From positions 1 to 64,000 of the forward strand of contig JBMNIG010000024.1 of the NCBI GenBank assembly GCA_050950785.1: DNA of 64,000 bases, in the 5' to 3' direction. The notes beneath the pieces were generated by a model. It saw only the letters and a program-made list of their open reading frames with translations, was not told where the DNA came from and searched no databases. Below are positions 25,010 to 33,624 of the stretch, in pieces. This DNA comes from JAAYOS01 sp050950785 (GTDB lineage: Bacteria > Bacillota > Clostridia > Oscillospirales > JAAYOS01). Every line of letters starts with the position of its first letter. The stretch's first letter is position 1. A program made the position numbers and the translations under genes.

Positions 25010-25795
25010 CTAATAATCCGATATCTCATACACAATATACTCACGGTCAAACCTGTAACCGAGCTTTTTCGCCAAAGCTGCAGATTCTTTATTATGTGCA
25101 TCCCAACCTGGGTATAGGCCTCTGTTGAGACACTCCAATATCAGTTTCGCTCCACTGATGTATGCAAGCCCTTTCCTCCGATACTCTTTTTTAGTATCGA
25201 TTTGAATTTCAATGCCACCGATAAAGGACGAGTAGGAGGATGCACCTGCAACCGGCTCACCATCTTTAAATATAACAACACCCAATCCAAGTCTTTTATA
25301 CGTTTCATAATCTTCATATTGGGCTACCCAATCGTAGCACCAAGAAATCTCTTTGCACTTGTTATACAGTTCCTCGTCAATCAACTGAATCGAGTATTCC
25401 GGAGAAAGAGAGTCTACAACAGATTGAAGCCTATCCTTATCAAATACGTCCGGATCCTTTTTGAAGGCATATCTTGTCACTTTTCTCGCCTTATCCTGAT
25501 AATGTTTTTCTATCGGGTCTGCCCATTCATCGTTTTGAGGAACCATGATAATGTAATCCCACTTGTAATCATCCGGCTTAAACATGATAATATCGGCGTT
25601 TGGTTTTCCGACCAAGAAGGAAAAACCCCCTAGAATGGCGGCCACAGATTCCGGGTTTTCGGTTGAGTCTGCATATATGTTACCCATGACCCCTTGAAGG
25701 CATGACCATACAAGAGTATCTTCCATCCCTGCAAACAGTGGAGCCACTATCTTGGTATCAGTTATTTTAATGCATCTTCCCATATTGATGAGCAC
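25010..25795 (-). CDS. GNAT family N-acetyltransferase
   Basis: This 261-residue protein has a C-terminal GNAT fold: GEPVAGASSYSSFIGGIEIQIDT, then the acetyl-CoA loop EYRRKGLAYISGAKLI, then GWDAHNKESAALAKKLGY. The N-terminal ~120 residues form the extra domain seen in the GNAT_acetyltran group. The start may be the fifth codon (25783), which has AAGGTG at 9-base spacing. The substrate is unknown. It precedes guaA on the same strand. Confidence 0.75.
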   Translation of the reverse strand: MLINMGRCIKITDTKIVAPLFAGMEDTLVWSCLQGVMGNIYADSTENPESVAAILGGFSFLVGKPNADIIMFKPDDYKWDYIIMVPQNDEWADPIEKHYQDKARKVTRYAFKKDPDVFDKDRLQSVVDSLSPEYSIQLIDEELYNKCKEISWCYDWVAQYEDYETYKRLGLGVVIFKDGEPVAGASSYSSFIGGIEIQIDTKKEYRRKGLAYISGAKLILECLNRGLYPGWDAHNKESAALAKKLGYRFDREYIVYEISDY

Positions 25796-25852
25796 CTTAT
25801 TTTTACCTTTCCCGACCTTTTTGGGTTTAATTCACTTCCTAAATGCATGGTA

Positions 25853-25881
25853 ATTTTATCATACTACCAAACACCAATCAA
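25853..25881 (-). promoter_or_regulatory. Promoter of the GNAT-guaA unit
   Basis: On the minus strand, TTGATT (complement of 25876-25881), 17 bases and TAAAAT (complement of 25853-25858). Confidence 0.5.
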
Positions 25882-25928
25882 TAAGAGCTTTTGTTGAGTG
25901 GAAAACTATCGAAACGAATTTGTCATAC

Positions 25929-25968
25929 AAAAAACCGCCATAGGTGTTAACCAATGACGGTCTTGTAA
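25929..25968 (-). terminator. Terminator of rplM-rpsI
   Basis: On the minus strand, ACCGTCATTGGT and ACCTATGGCGGT pair with G-U tolerance and are followed by TTTTTTG. It lies 60 bases after the rpsI stop. Confidence 0.8.
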
Positions 25969-26025
25969 ACTCGAAAACAAACTTTGAAAGCTTGAACAAT
26001 CTCGAGTGTAAATAAGCAATAAATA

Positions 26026-26430
26026 TTATCTCTTGGAGAATTGAGGCGCGCGACGAGCACCCTTGAGACCGTACTTTTTGCGCTCCTTCATCCTTGGGTC
26101 TCTTGTCAGGAAACCTGCCTTTTTGAGAGCAGGACGAAAATTTTCGTCGAGCTTGATAAGCGCGCGAGCAATACCGTGGCGAATTGCGCCGGCCTGTCCG
26201 GTCACTCCACCACCGGTAACGGTAGTTACGATGTCAACCTTGCCAATGGTTTCGGTAGTAACCAGGGGCTGACGTACGATCAGCTTGAGGGTATCAAGCC
26301 CAAAGTAATCGTCGATGTCACGATTGTTGATGGTTATTTGACCGCTTCCATTCGGATAAACGTGAACTCTGGCCACTGAGGACTTTCTGCGGCCGGTGCC
26401 ATAGAAATAAGGCTTTTTCGGTGTATACAT
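26026..26430 (-). CDS. rpsI: Ribosomal protein S9
   Basis: This 134-residue protein of the small subunit has the family signature GTGRRKSSVARVHVYPNGSG at the N terminus, GGGVTGQAGAIRHGIARAL in the middle and the basic tail RRAPQFSKR that reaches the P-site tRNA. It lies 14 bases downstream of rplM, the usual L13-S9 operon. Confidence 0.96.
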   Translation of the reverse strand: MYTPKKPYFYGTGRRKSSVARVHVYPNGSGQITINNRDIDDYFGLDTLKLIVRQPLVTTETIGKVDIVTTVTGGGVTGQAGAIRHGIARALIKLDENFRPALKKAGFLTRDPRMKERKKYGLKGARRAPQFSKR

Positions 26431-26444
26431 CCTTCTTTACCTCC

Positions 26445-26876
26445 TTAGTCCTGTGCCCAAAGCTCAGGTTTCTGAGCGGCATGTTTGTGTTCTTCGTCCT
26501 TATAGACGCGCAAGCGCTTGAGGGCCAGTGCGCCCAAAGAGTTCTTTGGAAGCATGCCTTTAACGGCAAGCTCCATTGCGAAGTTGGAGCGTTTCTCCAT
26601 AAGAGTGCTGTATTTGACCTCTTTCAAGCCTCCAACCCAGCCGGAATGACGATAGTACTTCTTGTTGTTGAGCTTGTTGCCGGTAAGTACGGCCTTGTCG
26701 GAATTGATGATGATCACAAAATCCCCGCAATCAACATGGGGTGTGAAATCAGGCCTGTGCTTGCCCCTGAGAATATGGGCAGCCAATGCAGCGGTTCTTC
26801 CGAGTGGTTTGTCTGCCGCATCCAGGATGTACCATTTGCGTTCCATGGTCTCTTTTTTTGCCATGTAGGTGGACAT
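26445..26876 (-). CDS. rplM: Ribosomal protein L13
   Basis: This is a large-subunit assembly protein of 143 residues. KWYILDAADKPLGRTA, HVDCGDFVIIIN, and KMLPKNSLG-type sequence (MLPKNSLGALALKRL) are diagnostic. GGAGGA precedes the ATG at 26876, and an upstream ATG at 26894 would place that site inside the gene. It is the first gene of rplM-rpsI, with a ~130-base leader. Confidence 0.95.
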   Translation of the reverse strand: MSTYMAKKETMERKWYILDAADKPLGRTAALAAHILRGKHRPDFTPHVDCGDFVIIINSDKAVLTGNKLNNKKYYRHSGWVGGLKEVKYSTLMEKRSNFAMELAVKGMLPKNSLGALALKRLRVYKDEEHKHAAQKPELWAQD

Positions 26877-27040
26877 ATACTTCCTCCGTTCCAATATCGG
26901 TTAATAATTATAGTCTAAAGTTTAACATTTTGAACCAAATCTCTGTAAAATGTTGACCTTATTTGCTTCTTCCATTATCATATTCAACGTAGAAAAAACA
27001 AGACCTTAACTTTTATACCATATCAACCCGTTGTTGTCAA
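26877..27040 (-). promoter_or_regulatory. rplM promoter and structured leader
   Basis: On the minus strand, TTGACA (complement of 27035-27040), 17 bases and TATAAA (complement of 27012-27017) form a near-consensus promoter. The ~130-base leader contains AACATTTT and AAAATGTT arms in the 26920-26955 region. L13 leaders in Firmicutes are known to mediate autoregulation. Assigning this leader to that family is an inference. Confidence 0.6.
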
Positions 27041-27163
27041 CACCCAAAATGCAAATATTTTAATTTAGATAGCCGGGTCCTCCCTATTCCTTTCATATCC
27101 TCCGTTTTACTCGCGTTTACTACAAACCAATTTCAAAATTTTTGCAGGACAAGGAGCACTTTT

Positions 27164-27891
27164 ATGCAGCGTCTTTTAAGCCGAGTGCGCAGATGCGTTG
27201 ACGATTTTAACATGATACAACCCGGGGATCGTATTGCGGTAGGGGTTATCTGCAGGTAAGGATTCCCTATCACTTCTCTGGTCGCTTGCACAAATGCGGC
27301 GTTTTTATCCTAATCCTTATGAGCTTAAAGCAGTTACCCTTGATATTGATTCAGGAAAATACGGACTTCAGCGCCGTTGAAGAGTTTTGCCGCTCCCTCG
27401 ATGTGGAATATACAGTGGGTTCCAACCAATATCAAGAAAATCGTATTCGATGTCAGAAATGAAGAACGAACCCCTGCTCTCTTTGTGCGAAGTTACGCAG
27501 AGGAGGGGTGAACAATGCAGCTCTCTCGCTTGGGTTTGTCATTAAAAGTAGCACTGGGGCACCACTTTGATGATGCCCATTGAGACTTTTATGATGTCAC
27601 TTATCTTTGAGGGAAGGATCTCGTGTTTTCAGCCGGTTACTTATCTTGATCGCAAGGATGTTACGATCATAAGGCCAATGCTCTATGTTGAGGAGAAAAT
27701 GCTGCATAATTCGGCACAAGAGCTCAAGCTCCCGGTTCTGGAGAGCACATGCCCTGCAAACGGGCACACAAAGCGTCAAGAGATAAAGCAGCTCTTAGAA
27801 AATCTGGTCAAAGGAATATCCCGATATCAAAAGTAAAGTTTTCGGAGCGATACGCCGCTCATCGTTGAAGGGTTGGAACACAAACGACTGA
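27164..27891 (+). pseudogene. Frameshifted TtcA-like tRNA thiolation ATP pyrophosphatase
   Basis: The DNA still spells out an almost complete PP-loop protein, but in pieces in several frames. MQRLLSRVRRCVDDFNMI comes first, then a damaged PP-loop (SAGKDSLSLLWSLAQM, usually SGGKDS) and FSAVEEFCRSLDVEYTV. After that come CSLCAKLRRGGVNNAALSL, KVALGHHFDD, and IETFMMSLIFEGRISCFQPV through STCPANGH. At least five indels or stops interrupt it. The Cys pairs and order match the TtcA group that makes 2-thiocytidine in tRNA. The longest surviving frame is 27567-27836. It is either a recent pseudogene or a region of indel errors. Confidence 0.8.
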
Positions 27892-27917
27892 TATTAAGCG
27901 CTACATTTTACTGCGCG

Positions 27918-28751
27918 CTATCGGCTAAGCCGCTGTGTCTCTAGCCAAACAAGAATTTCATTAGCGATGTCTTGCCAGCATACTTCGTTATGCAAATCAT
28001 GGCGCAGGCCTTCCCATTCGCGGTATGTGCACAGCTTCCCTGCGGCCTCAGCAAAAGCTCGACTTCCCTCTATGCTGCATATGCCATCCTTTGTGCCATG
28101 CATCAGCAATACCGGCCCGCGCTTGATATCGGCATTTTTTAGTATAAGCTTTGCCCATTTGAAACATCCGGCAGCAGTGCCCGGTGTTATGAACGGGTGG
28201 CATAGTTTGTCGGGTACAGATCCCGGCGGGACAAGCTCTGATGGGTCGAAATGTTTGTCTGATTTAACTCTGTTGTTGAGCAACAAATTTGGTGTAATTA
28301 CGGAAGCTACTATTGATATGAAGTACGCAATCGCGGTGGGCATGTTTACAAGACGTATCCACGGTGAGGTTATAATATAACCGCGTACTTCTTCTTTTTC
28401 ACGGGCGAGGCGGTATGAAAGAGCTAGGTTCCCACCCATGGAATGTCCCATAAGATATCTGGGGACTCCCGGCTCCTCTTGTCTGATATAGTTTAATAAG
28501 GTGTCTACGAGACCGTAAAATTCATCCCGTTTCCCTATTTGACCCCGTATACCGGGTGACTTCCCATGCCCAGGCAGGTCTATTCCGTAGACCGAATAAC
28601 CTCTCTGCGCTATATAGTCGGCAAATTTTGAATAGCGGCCAAAGTGCTCACCAATGCCATGCAGCACAGCGATCGCTCCCAAAGGCTTTTCCGCCTTCGA
28701 GTAATATCCTTGATACTCCACATAGTCATGCTTCAGCTCAAATTCAAGCAT
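27918..28751 (-). CDS. Alpha/beta hydrolase, monoacylglycerol-lipase type
   Basis: This 277-residue serine hydrolase has an oxyanion hole at AVLHGIGEH near residue 33 and GIDLPGHGKSPG. The nucleophile is in MGHSMGGNLAL near residue 117, the Asp in HGTKDGICS, and the His in LRHDLHNE. The layout matches lysophospholipase/monoglyceride lipase proteins of Firmicutes. It faces the ttcA-like pseudogene. It has no signal peptide, so it probably acts in the cytoplasm. Confidence 0.82.
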   Translation of the reverse strand: MLEFELKHDYVEYQGYYSKAEKPLGAIAVLHGIGEHFGRYSKFADYIAQRGYSVYGIDLPGHGKSPGIRGQIGKRDEFYGLVDTLLNYIRQEEPGVPRYLMGHSMGGNLALSYRLAREKEEVRGYIITSPWIRLVNMPTAIAYFISIVASVITPNLLLNNRVKSDKHFDPSELVPPGSVPDKLCHPFITPGTAAGCFKWAKLILKNADIKRGPVLLMHGTKDGICSIEGSRAFAEAAGKLCTYREWEGLRHDLHNEVCWQDIANEILVWLETQRLSR

Positions 28752-28925
28752 GATTTCCTCCCGTTCTGCTATCCGATGGGATATTTATTTTGTGTAACTT
28801 TTGGTCGGATTTTTGCTTCTTTAACTTAAATATATTAAATCAGATTTCTGTGTTTAGTTCAATAAGTTATTTATATAAATCTAGCAATTTTGCGGCAAGG
28901 TATGGTAATATACCGAGAAAAATGA

Positions 28926-29040
28926 TATAATAAAGATGGCAGAAGAGAATGCACGGCAGAGCAAAATCGGCTGTGCCGCGGCCGTTAATGCGGCACCCGC
29001 GCATGGTCACTTGGCGAGCGCGGTAAGAACGGAGGTCTCT
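28926..29040 (+). promoter_or_regulatory. hpf promoter and GC-rich double-hairpin leader
   Basis: An extended -10 (TGATATAAT, with TATAAT at 28926-28931) precedes a leader of about 100 bases. The leader holds GTGCCGC/GCGGCAC and CCGCGC/GCGCGG stems between about 28970 and 29025, just before the hpf Shine-Dalgarno sequence. The leader is in frame with hpf from an ATG at 28936, but that ATG has no ribosome-binding site. Confidence 0.5.
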
Positions 29041-29577
29041 ATGAAGTTTACATTCAATGCCAAAAAGGTAGAAGTTTCCGAAGACCTGATGGAGTACGCA
29101 AGAAAGAAAATCAGTAAACTTGACCGCTACTTCAAAAAAGACTCAAACGCACACATTGTTTTTTCAACCGAACGCGGTAGGGAGACAGTAGAAATTACGA
29201 TCCACCACGGGTCCATGATTTTCCGCACACGTCAGACGACCCATGACTTTTATGCGTGTATTGACCTGGGGGTCGAGGTTCTTGTCAGACAAATCCACAA
29301 GAACAAGACAAGGCTTGAAAAAAGGTTGCGTAAAGGCGCTTTTGATCGTGCAACCAGCACTGGCGTGAATGGACACCAGGATGTGGAGGAGGAAACTTAC
29401 AACATAGTCCGGACAAAACGTTTTGCCATTAAGCCCATTACCCCGGAGGAAGCCATACTGCAAATGAATATGCTGGGTCATGAGTTCTTTGTATTTAAGG
29501 ATCAGACAAATGAAGACTCCTTTGCGGTAGTCTATCGCAGAAATGATGGCGGTTATGGTCTGATCGAGACAGAATAG
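29041..29577 (+). CDS. hpf: Ribosome hibernation promoting factor, long form
   Basis: This 178-residue protein dimerises 70S ribosomes into inactive 100S particles in stationary phase. The N-terminal domain (residues 1-~100) has MKFTFNAKKVEVSEDLMEYA and KISKLDRYF. A linker leads to the C-terminal dimerisation domain, IVRTKRFAIKPITPEEAI, then LGHEFFVFKD and VVYRRNDGGYGLIE. GGAGG 7 bases before the ATG at 29041 sets the start. It is monocistronic, with a terminator after it. Confidence 0.93.
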   Translation: MKFTFNAKKVEVSEDLMEYARKKISKLDRYFKKDSNAHIVFSTERGRETVEITIHHGSMIFRTRQTTHDFYACIDLGVEVLVRQIHKNKTRLEKRLRKGAFDRATSTGVNGHQDVEEETYNIVRTKRFAIKPITPEEAILQMNMLGHEFFVFKDQTNEDSFAVVYRRNDGGYGLIETE

Positions 29578-29652
29578 TTTCAATTATTATAACTCTACGA
29601 TATCCCGGCAATCGTATTTTATAACGTTATTTATAAACTATCAATTAGCTAT

Positions 29653-29685
29653 AAAACAGGAGGATTTGATCCTCCTGTTTTTTGC
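29653..29685 (+). terminator. hpf terminator
   Basis: AAAACAGGAGGA and TCCTCCTGTTTT form a perfect 12-bp stem with a 5-base loop, running into TTTTTTGC. Confidence 0.9.
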
Positions 29686-29744
29686 TTGTATATTCGTTTA
29701 GGCTAAGAGAATTGAGGTTGCAATGGCCTCAGTCAAAATAGCCC

Positions 29745-31439
29745 TCATCGAAACAGATTCAGGAAACGATCAATAATCGTCTGAGTCATGGAGCTCTGGG
29801 GCTTTTCTTTTACAGGTCTTTCAGGCTCGATTGCTTTAGTGCGCAGAATGATCTGAACTTGATCCACGTTGTTTTTGGGAGAATTTATAGACACAGCCTG
29901 TTCTCCCTCATTATCATCCACATATTCTAAAAGTGCGCCACTAAAGCTTTTGAACCCTTCATATAACTCATGTTGGCCATCGGCAAGCTCATTTACTTTT
30001 CCAGGCATATCCGACAGCTGTGTCGATATGTTTTCAAGACCGTCCGAAAGTGAAGCTATACCACCGAAAAGTCCTTGGGCACCTGCTGAGATTTGAACAA
30101 AACTGTCCTTGAGTGCTTGAACACCTTTTACATACTTCGATGTTCCGTCTGAAAGTGCACTGGCACTCGCTGAAAGCACTGAAACCCCTTCAACATATCT
30201 CCTAAGCCCCTGACCATACATCTCAAGTTGATTTGATATTTCAGTATAGTCTTGTTGGGCAAGTGATGAAACCATCTCATTGACTGCTGCAAGGATCTGC
30301 TGTTTTTCCTGCGTCGACATCGTTGGGCTTTGCTCAATTGCACTTGCCAGAGACTGCAGCCCTTCTGCAAGAACATTTACTTGACCCCCATCCATAAGGC
30401 TGCTTAGTCCCAGTTTCAATTGCTCAAATCCCTTTAATAGCTCGGCTCCCTGAGCGTCAAGCTGACTTATGCCATCCGCATACTCCACAAGTGATTGCGA
30501 CAATACGGTTCCGCCCTTCGAAAGTTCGTCAAATCCTGCACCGTATCCATCCACTCCGTCAGAAAACTGCTTTGCAGAGTTCTTTAACGTGTTTGTGCCA
30601 TCACTTACTCCACTTATACCATCGGAAAGCTTCTCCAGACCCTCGGCCAGCTGTCTGGTACCATCTGCCAACTCTCCGGCGCCCCTTTCCATCTCACCTA
30701 TGCCTTCCGTTATCCCAAACTCTTCTATCATCGCCGACATATTGTATTTCATCATAGTAATATTGATACCATCAAGTTTAAATGATTCGACGTCTCCTTC
30801 AATAACAAATGTCGTGCTCTGACCAGGGAGTACCATGCCTGAGTACGTATAAGTGCTGCCGATAAGAACACCAGGCAGATCCGTCTTTATGTTCTTAAAG
30901 ACATTTGTATCAATTGGGATCTGTACCTGCGCAACAAAGTTATTACGGAAGAACTGATCCGCTTCTTCATTCGATTCTACTTCTACTACGATCTTGACAT
31001 GACCTGATTCCCCACCGGTCATATATATTGCCTGACCATCAAGCTCTATATATTCTCTTACAAAAAACGGGAGTACGACGTGGGAATGAGTACCGGGGAG
31101 CCCCTCATTATTTTCAAGCTGAAAATAGAACGAATCGTATGCCTTCGGGAATACCAAAGTTACGCCTTGTTCATGAAGGTGGAATTCTATGTCTTCGGTA
31201 AGGCATCTGCCTGATTTGAAGTCTCCATAAATAGTGAATTCTCCCGGACTGTCCACTCTCATTTTGTACACAGTATATACGCTCTTTTCTCCCGATTCAT
31301 GAAATACACCGTATACCGTTTCCTGAATGCTTCCGACCTGCGAATGATCATTTGCTAATGCTTGCAGGGACATACTGCATATAAAGACAAGTACAACTGT
31401 TAAAATGGTAAATCGTCTGCTTTTATTAAATACCATCAA
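29745..31439 (-). CDS. Secreted coiled-coil protein with YhgE-like X-D-G repeats, partner of MMPL exporter
   Basis: This 564-residue protein has a Sec signal peptide (residues ~10-29, ending ALA). Residues ~40-225 look like extracellular beta-rich sequence. From ~240 to ~520 there are repeats of the kind LADGTRQLAEGLEKLSDG, spaced by 7 or a multiple of 7, which predict a long helical coiled coil like the extracellular part of YhgE/Pip proteins. Unlike those, I see no C-terminal cluster of membrane helices. It lies 59 bases downstream of a MMPL exporter gene. It may be the extracytoplasmic adaptor of that exporter, which is an inference. Confidence 0.65.
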   Translation of the reverse strand: MMVFNKSRRFTILTVVLVFICSMSLQALANDHSQVGSIQETVYGVFHESGEKSVYTVYKMRVDSPGEFTIYGDFKSGRCLTEDIEFHLHEQGVTLVFPKAYDSFYFQLENNEGLPGTHSHVVLPFFVREYIELDGQAIYMTGGESGHVKIVVEVESNEEADQFFRNNFVAQVQIPIDTNVFKNIKTDLPGVLIGSTYTYSGMVLPGQSTTFVIEGDVESFKLDGINITMMKYNMSAMIEEFGITEGIGEMERGAGELADGTRQLAEGLEKLSDGISGVSDGTNTLKNSAKQFSDGVDGYGAGFDELSKGGTVLSQSLVEYADGISQLDAQGAELLKGFEQLKLGLSSLMDGGQVNVLAEGLQSLASAIEQSPTMSTQEKQQILAAVNEMVSSLAQQDYTEISNQLEMYGQGLRRYVEGVSVLSASASALSDGTSKYVKGVQALKDSFVQISAGAQGLFGGIASLSDGLENISTQLSDMPGKVNELADGQHELYEGFKSFSGALLEYVDDNEGEQAVSINSPKNNVDQVQIILRTKAIEPERPVKEKPQSSMTQTIIDRFLNLFR

Positions 31440-31498
31440 AAGCCCCTCCCGTAAAGCTTAACTATTGCCTGCACGAACGATTTTCAAGAAACAACAAT

Positions 31499-33577
31499 TT
31501 AGTCGGCTTTCTTTTTGCCGCGGAGCGTTGTCTTTAGAATCAATGGATCAAGTATGACCAAAAGCTGTGGTAAGAGGATCAATACCATAATACCACTCAT
31601 GAACGCTCCTCTGCCTATGAGGGTTCCCAATTCGCTGATAGCCGCAGTTTGACTGACTATACCCAATGACAGTCCCGCGGTTCCCAGAATGAGAAAAGAT
31701 GTAAGGATCGATCCTCCTGAGGTGGATATAGCCTCCAATACTGCATCGCGCTTTGGAAGGATTTCTCGATATTCAAGATAGCGATCGGCAAGTAGGATCG
31801 CATAATCGATCGTTGCACCTAATTGTACAGAGCTCACGATCATATAGCCGACAAAGGACATGGTGTTTCCTGCGAAATATGGTATGGACATGTTCATCCA
31901 TATGGAGATCTCTATAACAAATGTGAGGATAAGCGGTAGAGACAGCGAGCGAAATACGACTAATATAATGAACATTACCGCAACTATAGAAATCGTATTT
32001 ACAGTTTCATAGTCGGTTTCAACAACCTGCTTTATATCGTATATTGCTGTTGAGTTGCCAGCAAGATAATACTCCTCGAAGTGTTCAGATATGGTTTTTT
32101 CCATATCCTCCATAGCCTCAAATGTCTCATCGCTCTCAGTAGGGACACTCAGCATCAATACCATTCGTGCATAGTCATCGGAGACAAAATTGTCTGTCAA
32201 CCTACCGGGAAGAAATTCGCGGGGGATTCCCGGATCTGCAAAGCTGGAGATGCTCTGCACAGACTTTATGTAGTCCTTTCCCTGAAGCTCTTTAGCAAGT
32301 GCCACCTCAGATACAACCTTGCCCTTTGGCACTAAGAGTACTGCCTGATTCTGCTCCCCAAAGACCTCTGTGATTTCCTGCTCTTCTTCATAGATCTCAG
32401 AGCCCTCCTGGTTTATGCCAGCTTCACCATAAAGGAAATCATTGCTTCGCTGTGCTAAAAATGAAGGCACCATGATCAGAATACACAAAACTATAAACAG
32501 GTACTTCCCCTTTAGTACGATCTTGGCAAATCCATTCAAGCTGGGCATAAGTGATCGGTGGCGCAGCTTCTCCAAAAGTGGTGCCGTAAAGAGAATAAGT
32601 ACAGGCAGTAGTGTCATTATACTAAATAGGCTTATAATGATTCCCTTTACTAATACGCGACCCAGGTCGAATCCGATCCCGTAGTCCATAAACCACAGAG
32701 CCAAAAAGCCGGCAATAGTCGTCAGACTGCTCCCAGAGATTGCCGAAACAGACTTCTTGATCGCCGTCTTTACCGCCTCTGTGACCGTTGCACCATTTTC
32801 TCGCTCTAGTGAAAATCTCTCAAACAGGAAAATCGAGTAATCCATGGATATGGCAAGCTGAAGCATTGCCTGAGTCGATTGGGTGACATTTGAAATCTCC
32901 CCAATGAAAATATTAGTACCCATATTGATGACAACTGCAGCGCCAATCACACCCAGATATAGAAAGGGTGCAAGCCATGAATCGGTCAAAAGCAAAAGGA
33001 TGACTAAGATGATGATAACAGCTACAATTGAAATAGACAGTACTTCCCTCTCTGTAGTCTCAGCCAAAGCCTTTGAGGCTACCTGGGGGCCACCCACTGC
33101 AAACTTCTCTTCACCGACTCTTTCTGTCAACATAGCGCGTATGTTGTCTATGGCATCCGTAGTCAGTGGAGAGTAGCCGTTTTCAAAATATGTAACCTGA
33201 AAAAGGGCATTGCTGCCCTTGTAATAACTCTCTGTGGTTTCAGAGTCCAAAAATTCAATTGGTTGGGTGATATCAGCAACGTCATCAAGCCATATCACCA
33301 GTGAAACACCATCAATGCTCTCAATTTCCTTTTTGATCGCAAGTGCATTGGGAATAGAGATATCCCGTACCATCACTGTCCCGATTTCGGGATATCCAAA
33401 TTCCTTTTCCAGCCTGTCCATCGCCTCTGCGGTGTTGGAATCCTGCGGAAGATATTGTGTGAGGTCATAGTTTACCTCAACACCCAGTGCCAGCAGCGCA
33501 CTAAGAGCAGCCGCGGCAATAAATGCTATCAATATAGCTTTTCGGAAGCGAACAAGCAAATCGGCAACTTTGTCCAC
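31499..33577 (-). CDS. MMPL-type RND family exporter
   Basis: This 692-residue membrane protein has twelve predicted helices in two repeats. One helix is near residue 12-33, and a group at ~180-330 contains QLAISMDYSIFLFERF. Another helix is at ~360, and a second group at ~530-690 contains QLGATIDYAILLADRYLE. These D-Y motifs are the proton-relay signatures of the MMPL/SSD family. Two large external loops are present. Such exporters move lipids or peptides, but the cargo here is unknown. GTG start after AGGGGG. It follows ftsH by 47 bases. Confidence 0.85.
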   Translation of the reverse strand: MDKVADLLVRFRKAILIAFIAAAALSALLALGVEVNYDLTQYLPQDSNTAEAMDRLEKEFGYPEIGTVMVRDISIPNALAIKKEIESIDGVSLVIWLDDVADITQPIEFLDSETTESYYKGSNALFQVTYFENGYSPLTTDAIDNIRAMLTERVGEEKFAVGGPQVASKALAETTEREVLSISIVAVIIILVILLLLTDSWLAPFLYLGVIGAAVVINMGTNIFIGEISNVTQSTQAMLQLAISMDYSIFLFERFSLERENGATVTEAVKTAIKKSVSAISGSSLTTIAGFLALWFMDYGIGFDLGRVLVKGIIISLFSIMTLLPVLILFTAPLLEKLRHRSLMPSLNGFAKIVLKGKYLFIVLCILIMVPSFLAQRSNDFLYGEAGINQEGSEIYEEEQEITEVFGEQNQAVLLVPKGKVVSEVALAKELQGKDYIKSVQSISSFADPGIPREFLPGRLTDNFVSDDYARMVLMLSVPTESDETFEAMEDMEKTISEHFEEYYLAGNSTAIYDIKQVVETDYETVNTISIVAVMFIILVVFRSLSLPLILTFVIEISIWMNMSIPYFAGNTMSFVGYMIVSSVQLGATIDYAILLADRYLEYREILPKRDAVLEAISTSGGSILTSFLILGTAGLSLGIVSQTAAISELGTLIGRGAFMSGIMVLILLPQLLVILDPLILKTTLRGKKKAD

Positions 33578-33624
33578 ATGGATTCCCCCTATTCAATTAT
33601 ATTGATTTGTAGAAAATAGATTTG

